Assembly (NCBI GenBank): GCA_914767885.1
Contig: CAJZBQ010000038.1
Coordinates: 310,001 to 374,000, forward strand
Direction: 5' to 3'
Origin: Blepharisma stoltei
Taxonomy: Eukaryota > Ciliophora > Heterotrichea > Heterotrichida > Blepharismidae
Length of the DNA: 64,000 bases
Shown: positions 1-10,626 of the stretch, one piece after another
Position numbering within the stretch: position 1 is the first letter of the stretch
Layout of the letters: the number at the start of each line of letters is the position of its first letter
The notes under the pieces: model-generated
Told to the model about the DNA's origin: nothing
The model's input: only the letters and a program-made list of their open reading frames with translations
Database searches by the model: none
Program-made: the position numbers and the translations under genes

Positions 1-41
1 GTTGCTCATTTGCTATCTAGATCCTCTTGTCAGACTTCCAT
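1..41 (-). CDS. possible 5' end of a gene leaving the window
   Basis: An ATG at 41-39 on the minus strand opens a frame that stays open to the window edge for 13 codons, with two TGA codons read as Trp. It would be transcribed divergently from the methyltransferase gene, with about 310 bp of AT-rich DNA between them. Too short to identify; it could be chance. Confidence 0.2.
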
Positions 42-353
42 AAATGATAGGAAATGTGAATTTAAATTTAATCCCCATTATAAAATCATTTATTATTTTA
101 TTTTAACTGATTCTGAATTATTTATCATAATTTATTAAAACATTATTGTCCGAGTTATCAAACACCCTCTATAATCTGAATCATCAACCACAAGTTTATT
201 AATAATTGTAAAAAACTTCTTTGCTAGTCAGGAAGCATTAACAAAACTTGAGCTTAACAAATTATCAGGCTATATAGTAAATTATTGCCTGTTTATTATA
301 AACATACCTATACTCTGCAAATTATTTTCGCTTAGGGGCTATTAATATATAAA

Positions 354-2989
354 ATGGAATCACAACTAGGAAACAATCTTTGCGAAATTTTAAACTCTTA
401 TCTTCTTTACAAAGCAAGTGAACGATATTATCTTTTTGAAATGAGCAAAGAATTCCAATTAACTCAAGTAAACAAAACAGTTAAAGTAAAAGAACCTGTA
501 TTAATAAAAGACGCAATCAAAATCTCTTCTTCTGAAGCTTGTTTGAGACCAAAATCCAAGCATTATTTGCCTACTGAAATCAATTTTATGGCAATTGACA
601 AAGACGAGCTCACGTATCTTCCCTTTGACGAGCATGTAAACAAAGTCTACATCCCGCCTGGACTAGATGGTCATTACAAATCGACCCCCTTCAACGCTTG
701 TGACCGAGAAGACAAAATCATTGAAAACGACCAATTTCTCGAATTTCTAACTCTTTCGCTCTACAAAGACTACCATAGCTCTTCAAATTGACTGAAACTA
801 ACTACAGAATTAGCAGGCTTACTTAATAAAGATCGCAGAGATATGGTTACAAAAATGAGCAAGATTATAGCAAAGCATTCTAAAACTAATATTAGATGCC
901 TGAAACCTTCCAGCTATAAAGAAAATTTTTGTAGGATCTGCAAAACATACTCATGTCTTGCTCATTTTTCTGATAGAGCAATCACTTATGAGCAAGATCA
1001 GTCTAAACATAAACATATAAAGGATGAGCACGACTACAAAGAAAAATTATTCAAGCAGCTCGACCCAGAAAATTGAAAATTAAAATGATGAATCAGAGAA
1101 AAATCGCTAAAAAAGAGCGGAAAATGGCTAATGAGTTATAAATGTCCAAATCTCAGAAGGTGTGGAAAAGAAAGGGCTAAGGAGTTTGAAGCTACTAAAA
1201 TTGATAAATTCATTATCAAAAAATTTCTCAGTCATGGATGTGATAATCCTTGTGCTTTAGCGTTTTTTTTAGAAAGAACATGCCAAGAAGCAAAATTCTT
1301 AATCAATAATTATCAAAATTATTTTGAGGAAATTCCTGAAATACCAAAGCTTCCTAAAAAAACCTACTTCACAGATAAGGAAGAATACAATTATCTCATG
1401 ATAAATGTTGTTGGCTTACATTGTGACTGTGAAAATGGGTGCACAGTAGAAAACCAATGCCCTTGCTTAATTGGCGAAATTAATGAAAATGATCAAGTAA
1501 TTAATAGAAAATGCTGCGAAAAATTCTGTTCCTGCGCAACTTCTTGTGCATATCGTTTTTTAGGCTGCAACTGTCAGAATGGAAAATGCAACACAAAATC
1601 ATGCGTTTGCTTTGCAAATTTTAGGGAATGCGACCCAGATCTATGCAGAAGTTGCTGCTCAGCTCAAATGCATTAAATGGCGACACACATCAACCTGCCA
1701 TCTCTAGACCTATGGCGACAGCAAACTGGGACGGACACTAGCCAGGAATCAAGTGGTGGCTAAAGAGATGTGTAGATTCTGGCTGCGCTTCTGTGGTTAC
1801 ATAAGAGGTTTCCCAACAATATCCTTTGGATCTGAGGACCCATGGGCATTCCTCTACAGAGAAACTGGGGGTTTCGCCCCAGGCCACAGGGGAGCAGTAT
1901 TTTTCCTTAGCCCTCGAAGGAAGGCACTTCGACACCCAACAGACTCCAAGGAGTTGATCATTGGAATCAAGATATTCCAATCGCCCGTAGCAGGGCCGCA
2001 GAAATCCATAAGCACTCAAGAATGAAGCCGCAAGAAAAGGAGGAGACAGAAGATACCAGAGTGGCATCCATCTTCGGGGGAAAGACCTTCTGGCTAACGT
2101 CTGTCTTTAATAGCCTAGCTAGCGTGCTGCTCAGCTCAATCTATAAAGGACAGAACTTTTATTTCCCTTCAAGCAAAAAATAAAAGTGCAGTTTTATGTA
2201 GCAATGTAAAAGTTCAGTTAAAATTCCAAAAAAGAACTGCATTAGCTCCTTCAGCTTTGGAAGGCGCTGGAACCGGCCTAATTGTGCTTGAAAACGTAAA
2301 TGCCGATGAATTTATAATTGAATATACAGGAGAATTAATTTTTAAATTTGTTTTTTAAGTTTTAAAGAAATTCTCTAGCATTTGAATGCCTATAAAGTCC
2401 CCTTGCTTGAGGTTCAGCTAAATTAACAGCTCTGAACAGCGGGAGGTGAATCGGCCTAACCGTCGAACCGTTAAAATTAATAAGCCGTTAAGACTTCTCT
2501 AGTCAGTGCCGGACACAGCAGTGGCCCTTCTCTTCAAAGCCGAAGCTCTCAAGAAGATTGACTTCTCTCACTGAGTTCGGAATATAGGCCCATCCTGTTT
2601 GAGCAGGAGCTAGGCCTATCCCTAACTGGCATTTTTAATATTATGGAGAATTAATTACAGAAGCCGAAACTAATAGAAGAGCTGCAGTTTATGACTACAA
2701 GCAACATAGCTATATTTTTAGTATGTCGCCTGATCCAGCGTGATCTATTGATGCAACTTTTCTTGGGAACAAAATGAGATTTGTTAACCATAAAAGCCAT
2801 GACGAAGATAACTGTTATACAAGAGTCTGGAGAATTAATGGAAATTCAAGGATTTTGCTGTTTGCTCGAGAAAAAATAAGTGCAGGATCAGAGCTGTTCT
2901 TTAATTATGGATACGATACAAGCACAATAAAATATGGATGGTACCAGCAATATGAAGGAAAATTTAAAAAGAAAAAAATTAAAAATTAA
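354..2989 (+). CDS. EZL: E(z)/EZH-type SET-domain histone methyltransferase, interrupted by two inserts
   Basis: Coding segments 354-1667, 2140-2340 and 2657-2989 join to 615 aa (1,848 nt, in frame). The N-terminal 350 residues are not recognised. From about residue 356 a Cys-rich CXC/pre-SET region (motifs HCDCENGC, CNCQNGKC, ECDPDLC) is followed by a SET domain (about 465-605) with GELI, MRFVNH and ELFFNYGYD. This order is that of Enhancer-of-zeste methyltransferases, the catalytic subunit of PRC2 that methylates H3K27 in chromatin. In Paramecium and Tetrahymena, E(z)-like enzymes are needed for heterochromatin marking and developmental DNA elimination (family knowledge). TGA within the SET domain (about residue 534) falls where a residue is needed, supporting TGA=Trp. 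The two inserts carry 15-bp and 12-bp direct repeats; excising each with one repeat copy restores the domain exactly. The start is the first ATG after an AT-rich leader. Confidence 0.88.
1668..2139 (+). mobile_element. retroposon-like insert in the E(z) gene, 15-bp target duplication
   Basis: The 15-bp repeat tgctgctcagctcaa lies at 1653-1667 and again at 2125-2139. The 457 bp between are clearly GC-richer than the gene. The insert contains the motif GAAACTGG followed by GGGTTTCGCCCC, shared with elements at 41.4, 52.6 and 58.3 kb. ORFs on both strands inside it match nothing and are probably spurious. No TA dinucleotide lies in the repeat, so a TA-bounded excision cannot give the in-frame product. 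The + orientation is inferred from the shared 5'-like start (attaaatggcga). Confidence 0.75.
2341..2656 (-). mobile_element. second retroposon-like insert in the E(z) gene, 12-bp target duplication
   Basis: The direct repeat ggagaattaatt is at 2329-2340 and 2645-2656, with 304 bp between. On the minus strand it contains a GGGCCTATATTCCGAACTCA-like block, close to one in the insert at 23.8-24.2 kb, so the two are probably related. Removal joins GELI to TEAETNRR in frame. Confidence 0.7.
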
Positions 2990-3049
2990 TTGATAATAAT
3001 TTTGACAATAAATTGGCTACGAATATATAATGCATGATTATTTATCCTT

Positions 3050-4178
3050 CTAAAGTGTGTCTTTTGGCGTAAAATGTGGAAGTAAAAACCCTGTGATATC
3101 AAAAGGCGGTTGATTATCATTTAAGGAGTCTTGCCTTAAAACATTCGAACAGGAATCACTTCTTAGATAGCTCTGAGATGAGTCACATCTAAGATAGCTT
3201 TGAACAGAATCGGACCTATTATACGTTTGCGGTTGATCTTGATTAGGAATCTATATAGAAGTATACCAAATTGTCAGCAGATATCGGGTTGAATAGTTGT
3301 TCCCAGTTGATAATAAGTGGGCTTTCTTCTTGAAATTTCGATGCTGTTGATTTTGGCGCTAATAAAAAATTATTTGCGAATAAAGAATTTTCAAAAATGT
3401 TAGCAGTTTCTGGATTCTGTAACGCAGGTGTAGACTCAGCAACTGAGATAGCAGGCTTAATCTTAGATTTTAGCTTACCAGGGCTCAGTTCTTCTCTTGG
3501 AGTTTCATAAAGTGAATAAAGTATTGATGACCCTTCCTCGTCAGTTGACTTTGACTCCTTAGACTCTTTTGTCTCTGTGATATGATTTTCTTCTTTAATT
3601 TCTTTCACTTCAGGTTTGGTTTCTTTAATCGCTTGCAGTCTTGAAGATTTTCTTCTACATATATTTTACAAGCTCTGCTCAAAGTCAGGTTTTGCTTTCT
3701 TTTTATCAGATGGCACCATCAATAAACTTACAATTTCTGGCTTTTGTATTATTTCAGAAATCGACTCAGCAATTCGTTGGTCTTCTGGCACTCTCCTATT
3801 ATATCGTCTCAAATTTCTCCGAATTGTGCTATAGAAATAATTCTTTATTGCGTTTTCTGTACGTCCAGGCAGAAAAGTTGCAATTTTTGACCAACAGTTC
3901 CCGTGCTCCCTTTGAGTTTCTATAAGAATTTGCTCTTCTTCTACAGTTCACCAGCCAATTTTTATGTCAGGATCTAAGTGGTTAAACCATCTTTCTCTGC
4001 ATTGTTTGCCAGTTCTAGCTAAAACTTACTTTCCTCTGATTCCAAATCGATCTTTTAGAGCTTTCGCTATTTGAGTCCAGTGTTTTAAGCCGAATTCTTT
4101 GACTAGGGAAGAGATAGCATCGTCTGCCTGAATGGAAAATACCTCTTGGGACCATGATTCTCTATCATACTTAGGCAT
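3050..4178 (-). CDS. R2R3-type MYB DNA-binding protein
   Basis: The minus-strand gene has three introns, 4015-4029 (15 nt), 3655-3669 (15 nt) and 3251-3266 (16 nt), giving 360 aa. Residues about 5-110 hold two MYB repeats. The first has the W-xx-E, W-TQIAKAL and CRERWFNHL pattern. The second has WWTVEEEQILI and WSKIATFLPGRTENAIKNYF, a close match to animal and plant R2R3 repeats. One Trp of the second repeat (GWWTV) is encoded by TGA. The rest is low-complexity with Ser/Glu/Lys. Likely a sequence-specific nuclear DNA-binding protein; the target is unknown. It converges on the E(z) gene with only about 60 bp between stops, and starts 116 bp from the next, divergent gene. Confidence 0.88.
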
Positions 4179-4294
4179 TTCTTAGAATAAAATTATTATT
4201 CTGCTAAAATGGTTGTTAAAGGACAATTTTATGTTAAAGCAATGCTTTTTGGTTGATTTATTTATATTTAAACTTTTAAGACTCATGTATAAAT

Positions 4295-7200
4295 ATGGAC
4301 GATAGAAAAACCCCAAGCTTTTTAATTTCTGGAGATGTCTCAGCAATTGACCCAGATATTTCAGACGATTTTTTTCGGCCAATTGGAAATGATAGAGGAG
4401 ATGAAATTTTGGTGGTCTCAATCGATATTGGAGATGGCAGGCATGATCAGTTAATTGTTTGTGAAAACGATAATCCTGAAGATATTGTATTTGAGTTTTG
4501 TGAAAGAAATAATCTGAACGAATCAATTCATTTTGCTTTACTGCAGCAAATTTTAAGCATAATCCCTGAAGAAGCTTCTACAACTGTTACTCCTAAAAAA
4601 ATTAGAAGCTCTATGATGCACAATGGATTCACAAGTGCTACATCTGAATACACATATCGTCCTAAGATTAACAATAACTCCAAAAAAATTGTTAGTGAAA
4701 AGACAAAACAAAATGTCTATGAAAGACTTTATAAAGTAAAAGCCAATAAAAACTCCAAGCTTGAAGAGACCTCAACTAAGCCAAAGCCTGCTACTTTTAA
4801 TGCAAAAAATGAAAGTGCAGGAAAGCAGCTGTATTATAGAGGATTAACGTTGCAACAAAAAACGAAAAGATATGTAGAACGTTTTTTAGATTTAGATTTA
4901 TTACGGTTATCGCCCTTCTACAGGACCAATTATCTCCATCATCTTCAACTATTTCAAAAACACAAATTTTCTTCAATTTTCTTCATTTTCTTCATTTTCC
5001 CTCAGCTTTCTTCAATTTTCTTCAATTTCCCTGCAAAAACCTCCGTTCTTAATTTCAAATAGCCTCAACATGTTAACGACTTCCTTCTTCAATGCTTCGT
5101 CAAATCTACCGCCATTTTTCCCATTCCTCCATTTTCTCGCGGGCAATTTTTTGTGCATACGCTTCTCTCTAGCCACCACTTCATCAATACAGTCTTCAGT
5201 TCTATCTTTACCTCCATCTCTGTTTACTCTATTCTCACTAGTCATCACACTTTCACAAACCTTAGCATGGCTTTCATCATCTAACGCCTCTTTCTCTTGA
5301 TGCAATGCCCATGCGTATTTCGCACAAATTTCTTTTTCTGATTCGCAATACTTACAGTCTTCATAATCTTCATAATCTTCATAATCTCCATATTCTTCAT
5401 AATCTTCATAATCTTCATAATCTTCATAATCTTCATAATCTTCATAATCTTCATAATCTTCATAATCTTCATAGTTTTCATAATCACCATAATCACTACC
5501 AAAACAATCCTCAGCACTAGGCTTATAATTTTCTATATAATCATCATAGTACCTAGCGTCTTCTTCATCTGACCACATCTCACTCTTCCTGATCTCTTCT
5601 CTTTCTTTAAGCTCTCCGTTGAAAGTGGCGCGGGAAATTTGCTCTGGCGCATAAATCGCTTTTGCAAATGAGACTCACGCTGCGTGGTTTGGCTGGAATC
5701 TCAGTTCTGCATCTGCAAAAGGATTTGGCACTGTAATTTCTGGCGATTTGATAAAATTTTCAGCTCTTGATTTCTTAAACAAAAATAAAAATTTATATAT
5801 GTAGAACGTTTAAAAAAAGAAAAATTGGAACAAGAAATGAGGGAGGTTACTTTTAAACCTAGAACAAACTCCAGTGGTGGGATTAGAAATAAAACTCCAG
5901 AGATACAATTATTGAAAAAACATCAAGAAAGCAATGAAAAAATTAAAAAATTAAAACTTGAAAAAAGAAGATCAGAATTAGAAGGCTGCACCTTTACCCC
6001 AAAAACCAATACAAAGCGAAGTGCTCGAAAACTAAATCAATCCGCTGATAAATGTATAGAATTGTATAAAAGATCAACATCTATCCAGACACAAAGAGAA
6101 AAGCGAGCTTATGAAATGTAAAGAATATTTAGGCTAAAGTTGACATGTCCATTTACACCTAAAATAATTCCATGTCCAAGCAGTTCTAAAAATACTATAT
6201 TTTTTGAGATTACTACATCTTAAATCTACCATGGTGTTTCCATATAAAATGTAGAAATTAAGGTATAAAATTAAAAATCTTGTGCTCGCTCATTCAATTT
6301 GATATAAAAGAGATTTGGATTTCACTTGTGGCAAAACACTAGATGAGTATATAGAAGAGAAAAAACAATATCAAAAAACAGATCTAAAAACAAATCAGCC
6401 ATGGTTTACACCAAAAACAGGAAGACCTCCATCACATAGAGATATCAGTCCAGGCAACATTTGGGATTATTTATATTCTAAAACTTCACGATCAAATAGT
6501 CTTGAACCTGAAATAAAGCCTATTTTAACTGATGAAAATTCAGAAAAAATTATTTCAACTATTAAAAGGGTCAGGTTTTTTGATATTTTCAGCCAGCTTG
6601 GGCCAGATGAATCAGGAAGAATCAGCTCAGAAACCATTAAAAAATCAACTTTACAGTCTACCATCAGAGCTATTATCGATCCATTAATTACAGAACTAGC
6701 CCAACTAAATGAAAATCTTGACTTCGAAGAATTTTATGATTCTATGAACGCTCTTTTTAGGAGGCTAACTCCTGGAGAAAGGAGCATTATTTTAAAAATT
6801 CGTAAATCGAAAGAGATTGATGAAAGCAATAAGCTTGCTAATAAATCGAGTCTTTCAAGATCTTTTAGTGCTTCAGGAATGTATGAAAGGGAAAAGATGA
6901 GAGTAAAAATGCTGACTGAAAAATTTGATGAAATCAGAGCAGAAAAGCAAGCTGGTTATATTAGTTTAAATTCTAGCAATTCTCTGGAGACTATTTTAGC
7001 ACTTATCCCTTCCTATGGTAACTTAGGGCGCAAGTAGTATTAGTTTCTAGTCTCACACCACACCTTTCCTGTCGATGCCAGTAATCTCTGGGGAACCGAC
7101 CATACTTGGGTCAACTTTCTTTGACTGGGCAGACTTAGGACATGAGGAAACATCCATAACCTCCTTCTGAACTATAGGGGTTTCCCCTATACCTTGTATT

Positions 7201-7498
7201 TATTAGGCGTATAATGCTTTCCAGAAAGTGTGAGCCAATGTTGCACCTTGACATCATCTGTGGACAAGGAAAAAGCCTGTTTTGGGGTTCGAACAGGCAA
7301 AAACCTGTCTGGAATTTTCTAAAAAATGGAATCCACTTGCCTGAGACTTAGATCAACTCATCAGTCACTCAGAACCTTTTTCAACTCGTCATCTTTATAA
7401 CTGCTAAAGAAGCTGAAGAAATAAAAAAATGTACATTCAAGCCAAATATTCATAAATGAACACCAACAAATTCAAGCAGAAGAGTTCTACAGTCTTAG
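4295..7498 (+). CDS. TFKP/TFTP-motif protein, cilium or basal-body type, interrupted by three inserts
   Basis: Segments 4295-4884, 5812-6117, 6133-6186, 6305-6954 and 7416-7498 join to about 560 aa; 6118-6132 is a 15-nt intron (gtaaagaatatttag). The protein has an acidic N-terminal globular part, then Lys/Glu-rich helical stretches punctuated by xxTFKPxxN, CTFTPKTN, FTPKIIP, FTPKTG and CTFKPNIH motifs. Motifs of this sort recur in ciliary and basal-body proteins of protists; the function is otherwise unknown. Three inserts break it: a 912-bp ORF-bearing element, a 118-bp TA-flanked IES, and a GC-rich 461-bp insert whose limits are less certain (direct repeat AAGCTG at 6949 and 7410). The C-terminal exon ends with TAG at 7496-7498. 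Confidence 0.7.
4949..5790 (-). CDS. unknown ORF inside the insert, Asp-Tyr-Glu repeat protein fragment
   Basis: The frame is open right up to the insert edge, so there is no authentic start within it. The first ATG gives residues from 5578. The product has a lead section, then about 12-15 tandem YED/DYE tripeptides encoded by a 9-bp repeat. A Cys-containing segment (CKYCESEKEIC) and a basic C-terminal half follow, ending in short E/N-rich repeats. No known domain is recognised. Reading through four TGA codons as Trp is needed. It may be a fragment of a mobile-element protein or of a host gene, and is probably not expressed from here. Confidence 0.4.
5359..5490. repeat. 9-bp tandem repeat (ttcataatc)n
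   Basis: About 14 near-perfect copies of a 9-bp unit, three codons long, encoding Asp-Tyr-Glu on the minus strand. It lies within the ORF-bearing insert. No spacers, so not a CRISPR array. Confidence 0.9.
6187..6304. other. short TA-flanked IES, 118 bp
   Basis: The direct repeat TAAAA is at 6187-6191 and 6305-6309. The interval contains an in-frame TAA. Removing 118 bp joins SSSK to RDLDFTCGK in frame. The exact pair of TAs is the best of several frame-compatible choices. Confidence 0.65.
6955..7415. mobile_element. GC-rich insert near the 3' end of the TFKP gene
   Basis: The interval has raised GC, stops in frame at TAG 7035-7037, and contains hairpin-like blocks (aaaacctg/caggttttt types). 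Best-supported limits are the imperfect repeats AAAGCAAGCTG and AAAGAAGCTG, joining EKQAEEIKKCTFKP. The repeat is short and lacks TA, so the edges could be off by some tens of bp. Confidence 0.5.
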
Positions 7499-7645
7499 AC
7501 TTTAAATTAAATTGTAACTATTCAGCAGATCATATAAGTTTTAATTTAATCAAATATAAGGCTTAAATATCTGCATGTATATTTTTATAATTATAAACAC
7601 ATCATTAAAGGTTTATATTTAGACAAATAATATACATTATAAAAA

Positions 7646-10469
7646 ATGAGATTTCAACCCAGCATGATATTAGAGCAATCCGAAAGGCTAAGCAGGATTT
7701 CAGAAGGTGCAAGTCTCCCATCTCATCTTATTTCTCAAGCTCCATCAAGCTTTAAATCAAAAGTAGTAGATTTACTATCAAGGCTATGGAATTTTTTGCT
7801 ACCGAAATCTGAAATTAACTCAATTACTAGATCTAGTTCATTATTTGAGTCACTTAAAGGTGTAAAATCAATAGACTCTTTCAATGAAACGATAACATCT
7901 GAAGATGAATTAGTCATAAATGATGTCCAATTAGAAGACAATCGATATAAAGAAATTTATGATCAAAAATGATCAGACAAGAATGAACCTTGCAAAAGAA
8001 AGAAAAAAATATTCAATGATTTACCTGCAAAGAAAAGAAAAATCGCTAACTTTTACAATTAATAGCAAAACTTTTTGATTATTCAAGGAATTTTTTATTA
8101 ACTCCCCCCCTACGTGAGTGAACAAAACCATTAGAAAAATCCCTATTTTTTGCCCAAAAACCCACCCTCGAGTGAACAAAAATTGTTTAATAGAAAAATT
8201 TTTTATGGAAAAAATTTTTGATATATAAATGATAATTAGCATAATGAAATCTAGGGCTAATTCTGTTTAATTTTTAAACGAATTGCTTTTTTAAAACATA
8301 AATTTTATAAATAAAATTAATATTTGCTTTCCAATTTTTTTGCGAATCAGGATTTTTTTAAAATTTTGAAAAAAAATATTTTTTTATAAAATTTATATAT
8401 AAATTTTTTTAAAAAAAAAAAATTAACCCCCCTCCGTAAGTGAACAAAATGTTTTTGTTCACTCACGAGGGGGGGGGAGTAAGATAAATTATTTAGAAAT
8501 CTTTGTAATGGTAATTATAGAAAATTTGAAAAAAAAAACCCTAGCCTATGATAGGTTGAGTGAGGATAAATCAATAAAAAATTCAATTAAGAAAGACGAG
8601 AGCATAGAAGTTAATTTTGATGTCAACACTCCTTCATGGGAAAAATTCAAAATCCCCAAAGAAGTGTTGCCTTCTTATAAAAGAGCAATTTTAGCTGCTT
8701 ATACAAAGCAAAATCCTTGCATAAATGCAATTTTTTCTAAAAATTTTGAGCTTGGCTTTCCAGGAAAAGTATTTAAGACAATTGACATGAGCAATGAGTC
8801 ATTAGATATCTCACAAAATACTGATTTAACAGAAAATAAAATAAACTTCAATATTTCTGACGATCAATCTGTAGCCTTAAGCGATGATTCACTAATAGCT
8901 ACTCCATCTGATTCCCCTAAACCATCCCCAAGGATTTCTCCTAGGATATCTCCAGCACAATCTCCAAAAAATTCCCCTTTGCTGCTACCTCAGTCTAATT
9001 CTAATAAAAATGTTACTCCAGAAAAGGCTTAGATATAGTCTTAGTTAAGATATAAGAAAAGGTCCGTGCAATAACTCGAAAGGGTATATATCTTCACCTT
9101 GCTTCGCGACTGCAGGTCGTTTTCCTATCGGCTATGCTTCTCAAGAAATGGGCTCGCACTCTAACTGGAGTTTAGTGGGACGGGTCACCGTATCATATGC
9201 CGAATTAGGTTGCCTTCAAAAAAAAATTCGAAAAAAGAATTTTTTGGTTATTTTGACGACCAAGATGGAGCCCGAAGTACAGAGCGCAGTACTAGTGCTG
9301 CAGTAGGAAATAGCTCGATTAATCGATAGGGCTTGCCAGGCTTTCTTTTCCAACTGCTAGTATCGACCTTCTCAAGACGAAAAACATTGACCTGAAATAA
9401 GCTGGGGCCGATCCAACATTGCTGTTCACCAAAAAATGTAAAACTTAGCCAGATATGCATCATTGAACGCTATCCTCCCTTTCACAATGGTCTAGCTTAC
9501 CCCAGCTATAGGGATTTAAGAGGACGGGTTGGTTAGCCAATCCATTTTAATGTGTATACTCCAGAAAAGGCAAAAAATCCTAATCTTGAGCTTGAAAGCC
9601 CTATAGCAATCAGAGCAGAAGCACCCAAAATGTGAGGCCGGGGAAATTCTAAAATTATTGAAACAGCACAAAGCCCACAATTTGGAATATTTTTAAAAGA
9701 AACCGAAGAGCCCAGAAACAAAACTTCAGATTTCCTTTCTGGGATCTCAGAAACAATTGCTGAAGAAGATGAAAAACAAGAAAACAAAACTGAAAGTATG
9801 GAAATTTCAAATGTAAAACATGATGAAACTAGAGAAATTAAAGAATTATCATTACCACCAAGTATAGCGATTCAAGGAAATAAACCTATTTCACTATTAC
9901 AAATTTCTTCTGAAGAGGCAAAAAAAGAAAACCCTGCTTTTGTAAATCCAGAAATAAATCCTTCTCAAAATCCATTTTTGAACCCAAATGTGGTAGTAGG
10001 AGCAAAGTCTCACTTTGTTTTTGGATCAAGCTCAGCAGCCCCTCCTAGTTATAAGAATCCGTTTCAAGCTCCTCAGCTCTCAGTTGCAGCTACAACAAAT
10101 CATGCTCCTGCTGAAGATATTGATATGAAAGACTCACCAAAACTTCAGCCCCTTTCAAGCCCTAAGCTTCAGCAGGCTCCATTTCCTATGTTTTCATCTC
10201 CAACCTATACTTCGCCAGCACTATTTTCATCTCCTCCATTTCCTGTTCCAAATCAAATACAGTCTCCTCCTTTTCCAGTTACTCCTACATTCAGCCAATC
10301 TCCACAATTTCCGACCTCCCCAGCTTCTTCTACTATAAATTTGCCTTTTAACCCTCCTTTTGTGGGCACAAATTCTTTCATGCCAAGTATTGGATCAAGC
10401 ACCGGCTCAACTGGAGGCTTTAGTCTTGGAATTTTGCCAGAAGGTAAAAGGTCTTCAAGAAGAAAATAA
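7646..10469 (+). CDS. Pro/Ser-rich low-complexity protein, possible FG-type nucleoporin, two inserts
   Basis: Segments 7646-8046, 8480-9028 and 9572-10469 join to 615 aa. The N-terminus carries a predicted amphipathic helix (VVDLLSRLWNFLLP). The middle is acidic/Ser-rich with SPKPSPRISPRISP-type repeats. The C-terminal third has scattered NPFL, NPFQ, FGSS and FGIF motifs, many Pro-Phe pairs and a basic end (KRSSRRK). Amphipathic helix plus sparse FG motifs plus a basic tail fits the Nup1/Nup60/Nup153 style of nuclear-basket nucleoporin, but no domain proves it. It could be any disordered scaffold. The in-frame joins across both inserts (a MITE-containing IES and a retroposon-like element) are strong evidence that this is one gene. 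Confidence 0.5.
8047..8479. other. 433-bp IES containing a MITE
   Basis: TAA at 8047-8049 and 8480-8482 form the flanking repeat. The left 55 bp before the MITE hold an in-frame TAA, so excision of the MITE alone would leave a truncated gene; only the larger interval restores the frame (total 1,848 nt). Confidence 0.65.
8102..8479 (+). mobile_element. MITE copy A (CTCC...GGAG, GTGAGTGAACAAAA motif)
   Basis: 378 bp. The left end has CTCCCCCC plus the motif GTGAGTGAACAAAA, with a second same-direction copy about 65 bp in (CACCCTCGAGTGAACAAAA). The right end has an inverted pair of the motif forming a hairpin, ending GGGGGAG. Flanked by TAA on both sides. Interior is extremely AT-rich and aligns by eye with copies at 19.4, 22.0, 49.8 and 60.9 kb. 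Confidence 0.85.
9029..9571 (-). mobile_element. retroposon-like insert with 15-bp target duplication
   Basis: The repeat tactccagaaaaggc is at 9014-9028 and 9557-9571, with 528 bp between, GC-richer than the gene. Removal joins VTPEKAKNPNLELES in frame. On the minus strand it begins acattaaaatgg, resembling the attaaatatgg start of the 13-kb and 48.7-kb elements. Confidence 0.75.
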
Positions 10470-10626
10470 TTAATGCACTAATTAACTTGAAACTAAAACT
10501 TTTTATTTTTTTTAATTTGTAGTCTTTCACATTTTATGCTATGGATTTATCTTTAATTTATATTTATGTAAGAACTCTGAATAAAGATTTAATAAACCAC
10601 GCATAAATTGTTCAGTAATAAAAAAT

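Larger units (their letters stand above)
4885..5811 (-). mobile_element. ORF-bearing insert with 15-bp target duplication
   Basis: The repeat atatgtagaacgttt is at 4870-4884 and 5797-5811, with 912 bp between. Removal of 927 bp restores RYVERLKKEK in frame. The whole minus strand of the insert is open (TGA=Trp) from its right edge to a TAG at 4949-4951, followed by a short AT-rich tail. This looks like a 5'-truncated retrocopy of some coding transcript or of a retroelement ORF. No reverse transcriptase or endonuclease motif is visible. Confidence 0.7.

Noticed and set aside
354-1676. Three separate short genes at the left
   Set aside because: The pieces are in one frame separated only by TGA codons. 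Read as Trp they form one protein with a CXC and SET domain.
1738-2067. Overlapping ORFs on both strands in the first E(z) insert
   Set aside because: They lie wholly within a GC-rich element bounded by a target duplication, match no domain, and GC-rich DNA gives chance ORFs here.
5359-5490. Regular short repeats as a CRISPR array
   Set aside because: The 9-bp units are directly adjacent with no spacers, and they encode a tripeptide repeat; the host is a eukaryote.
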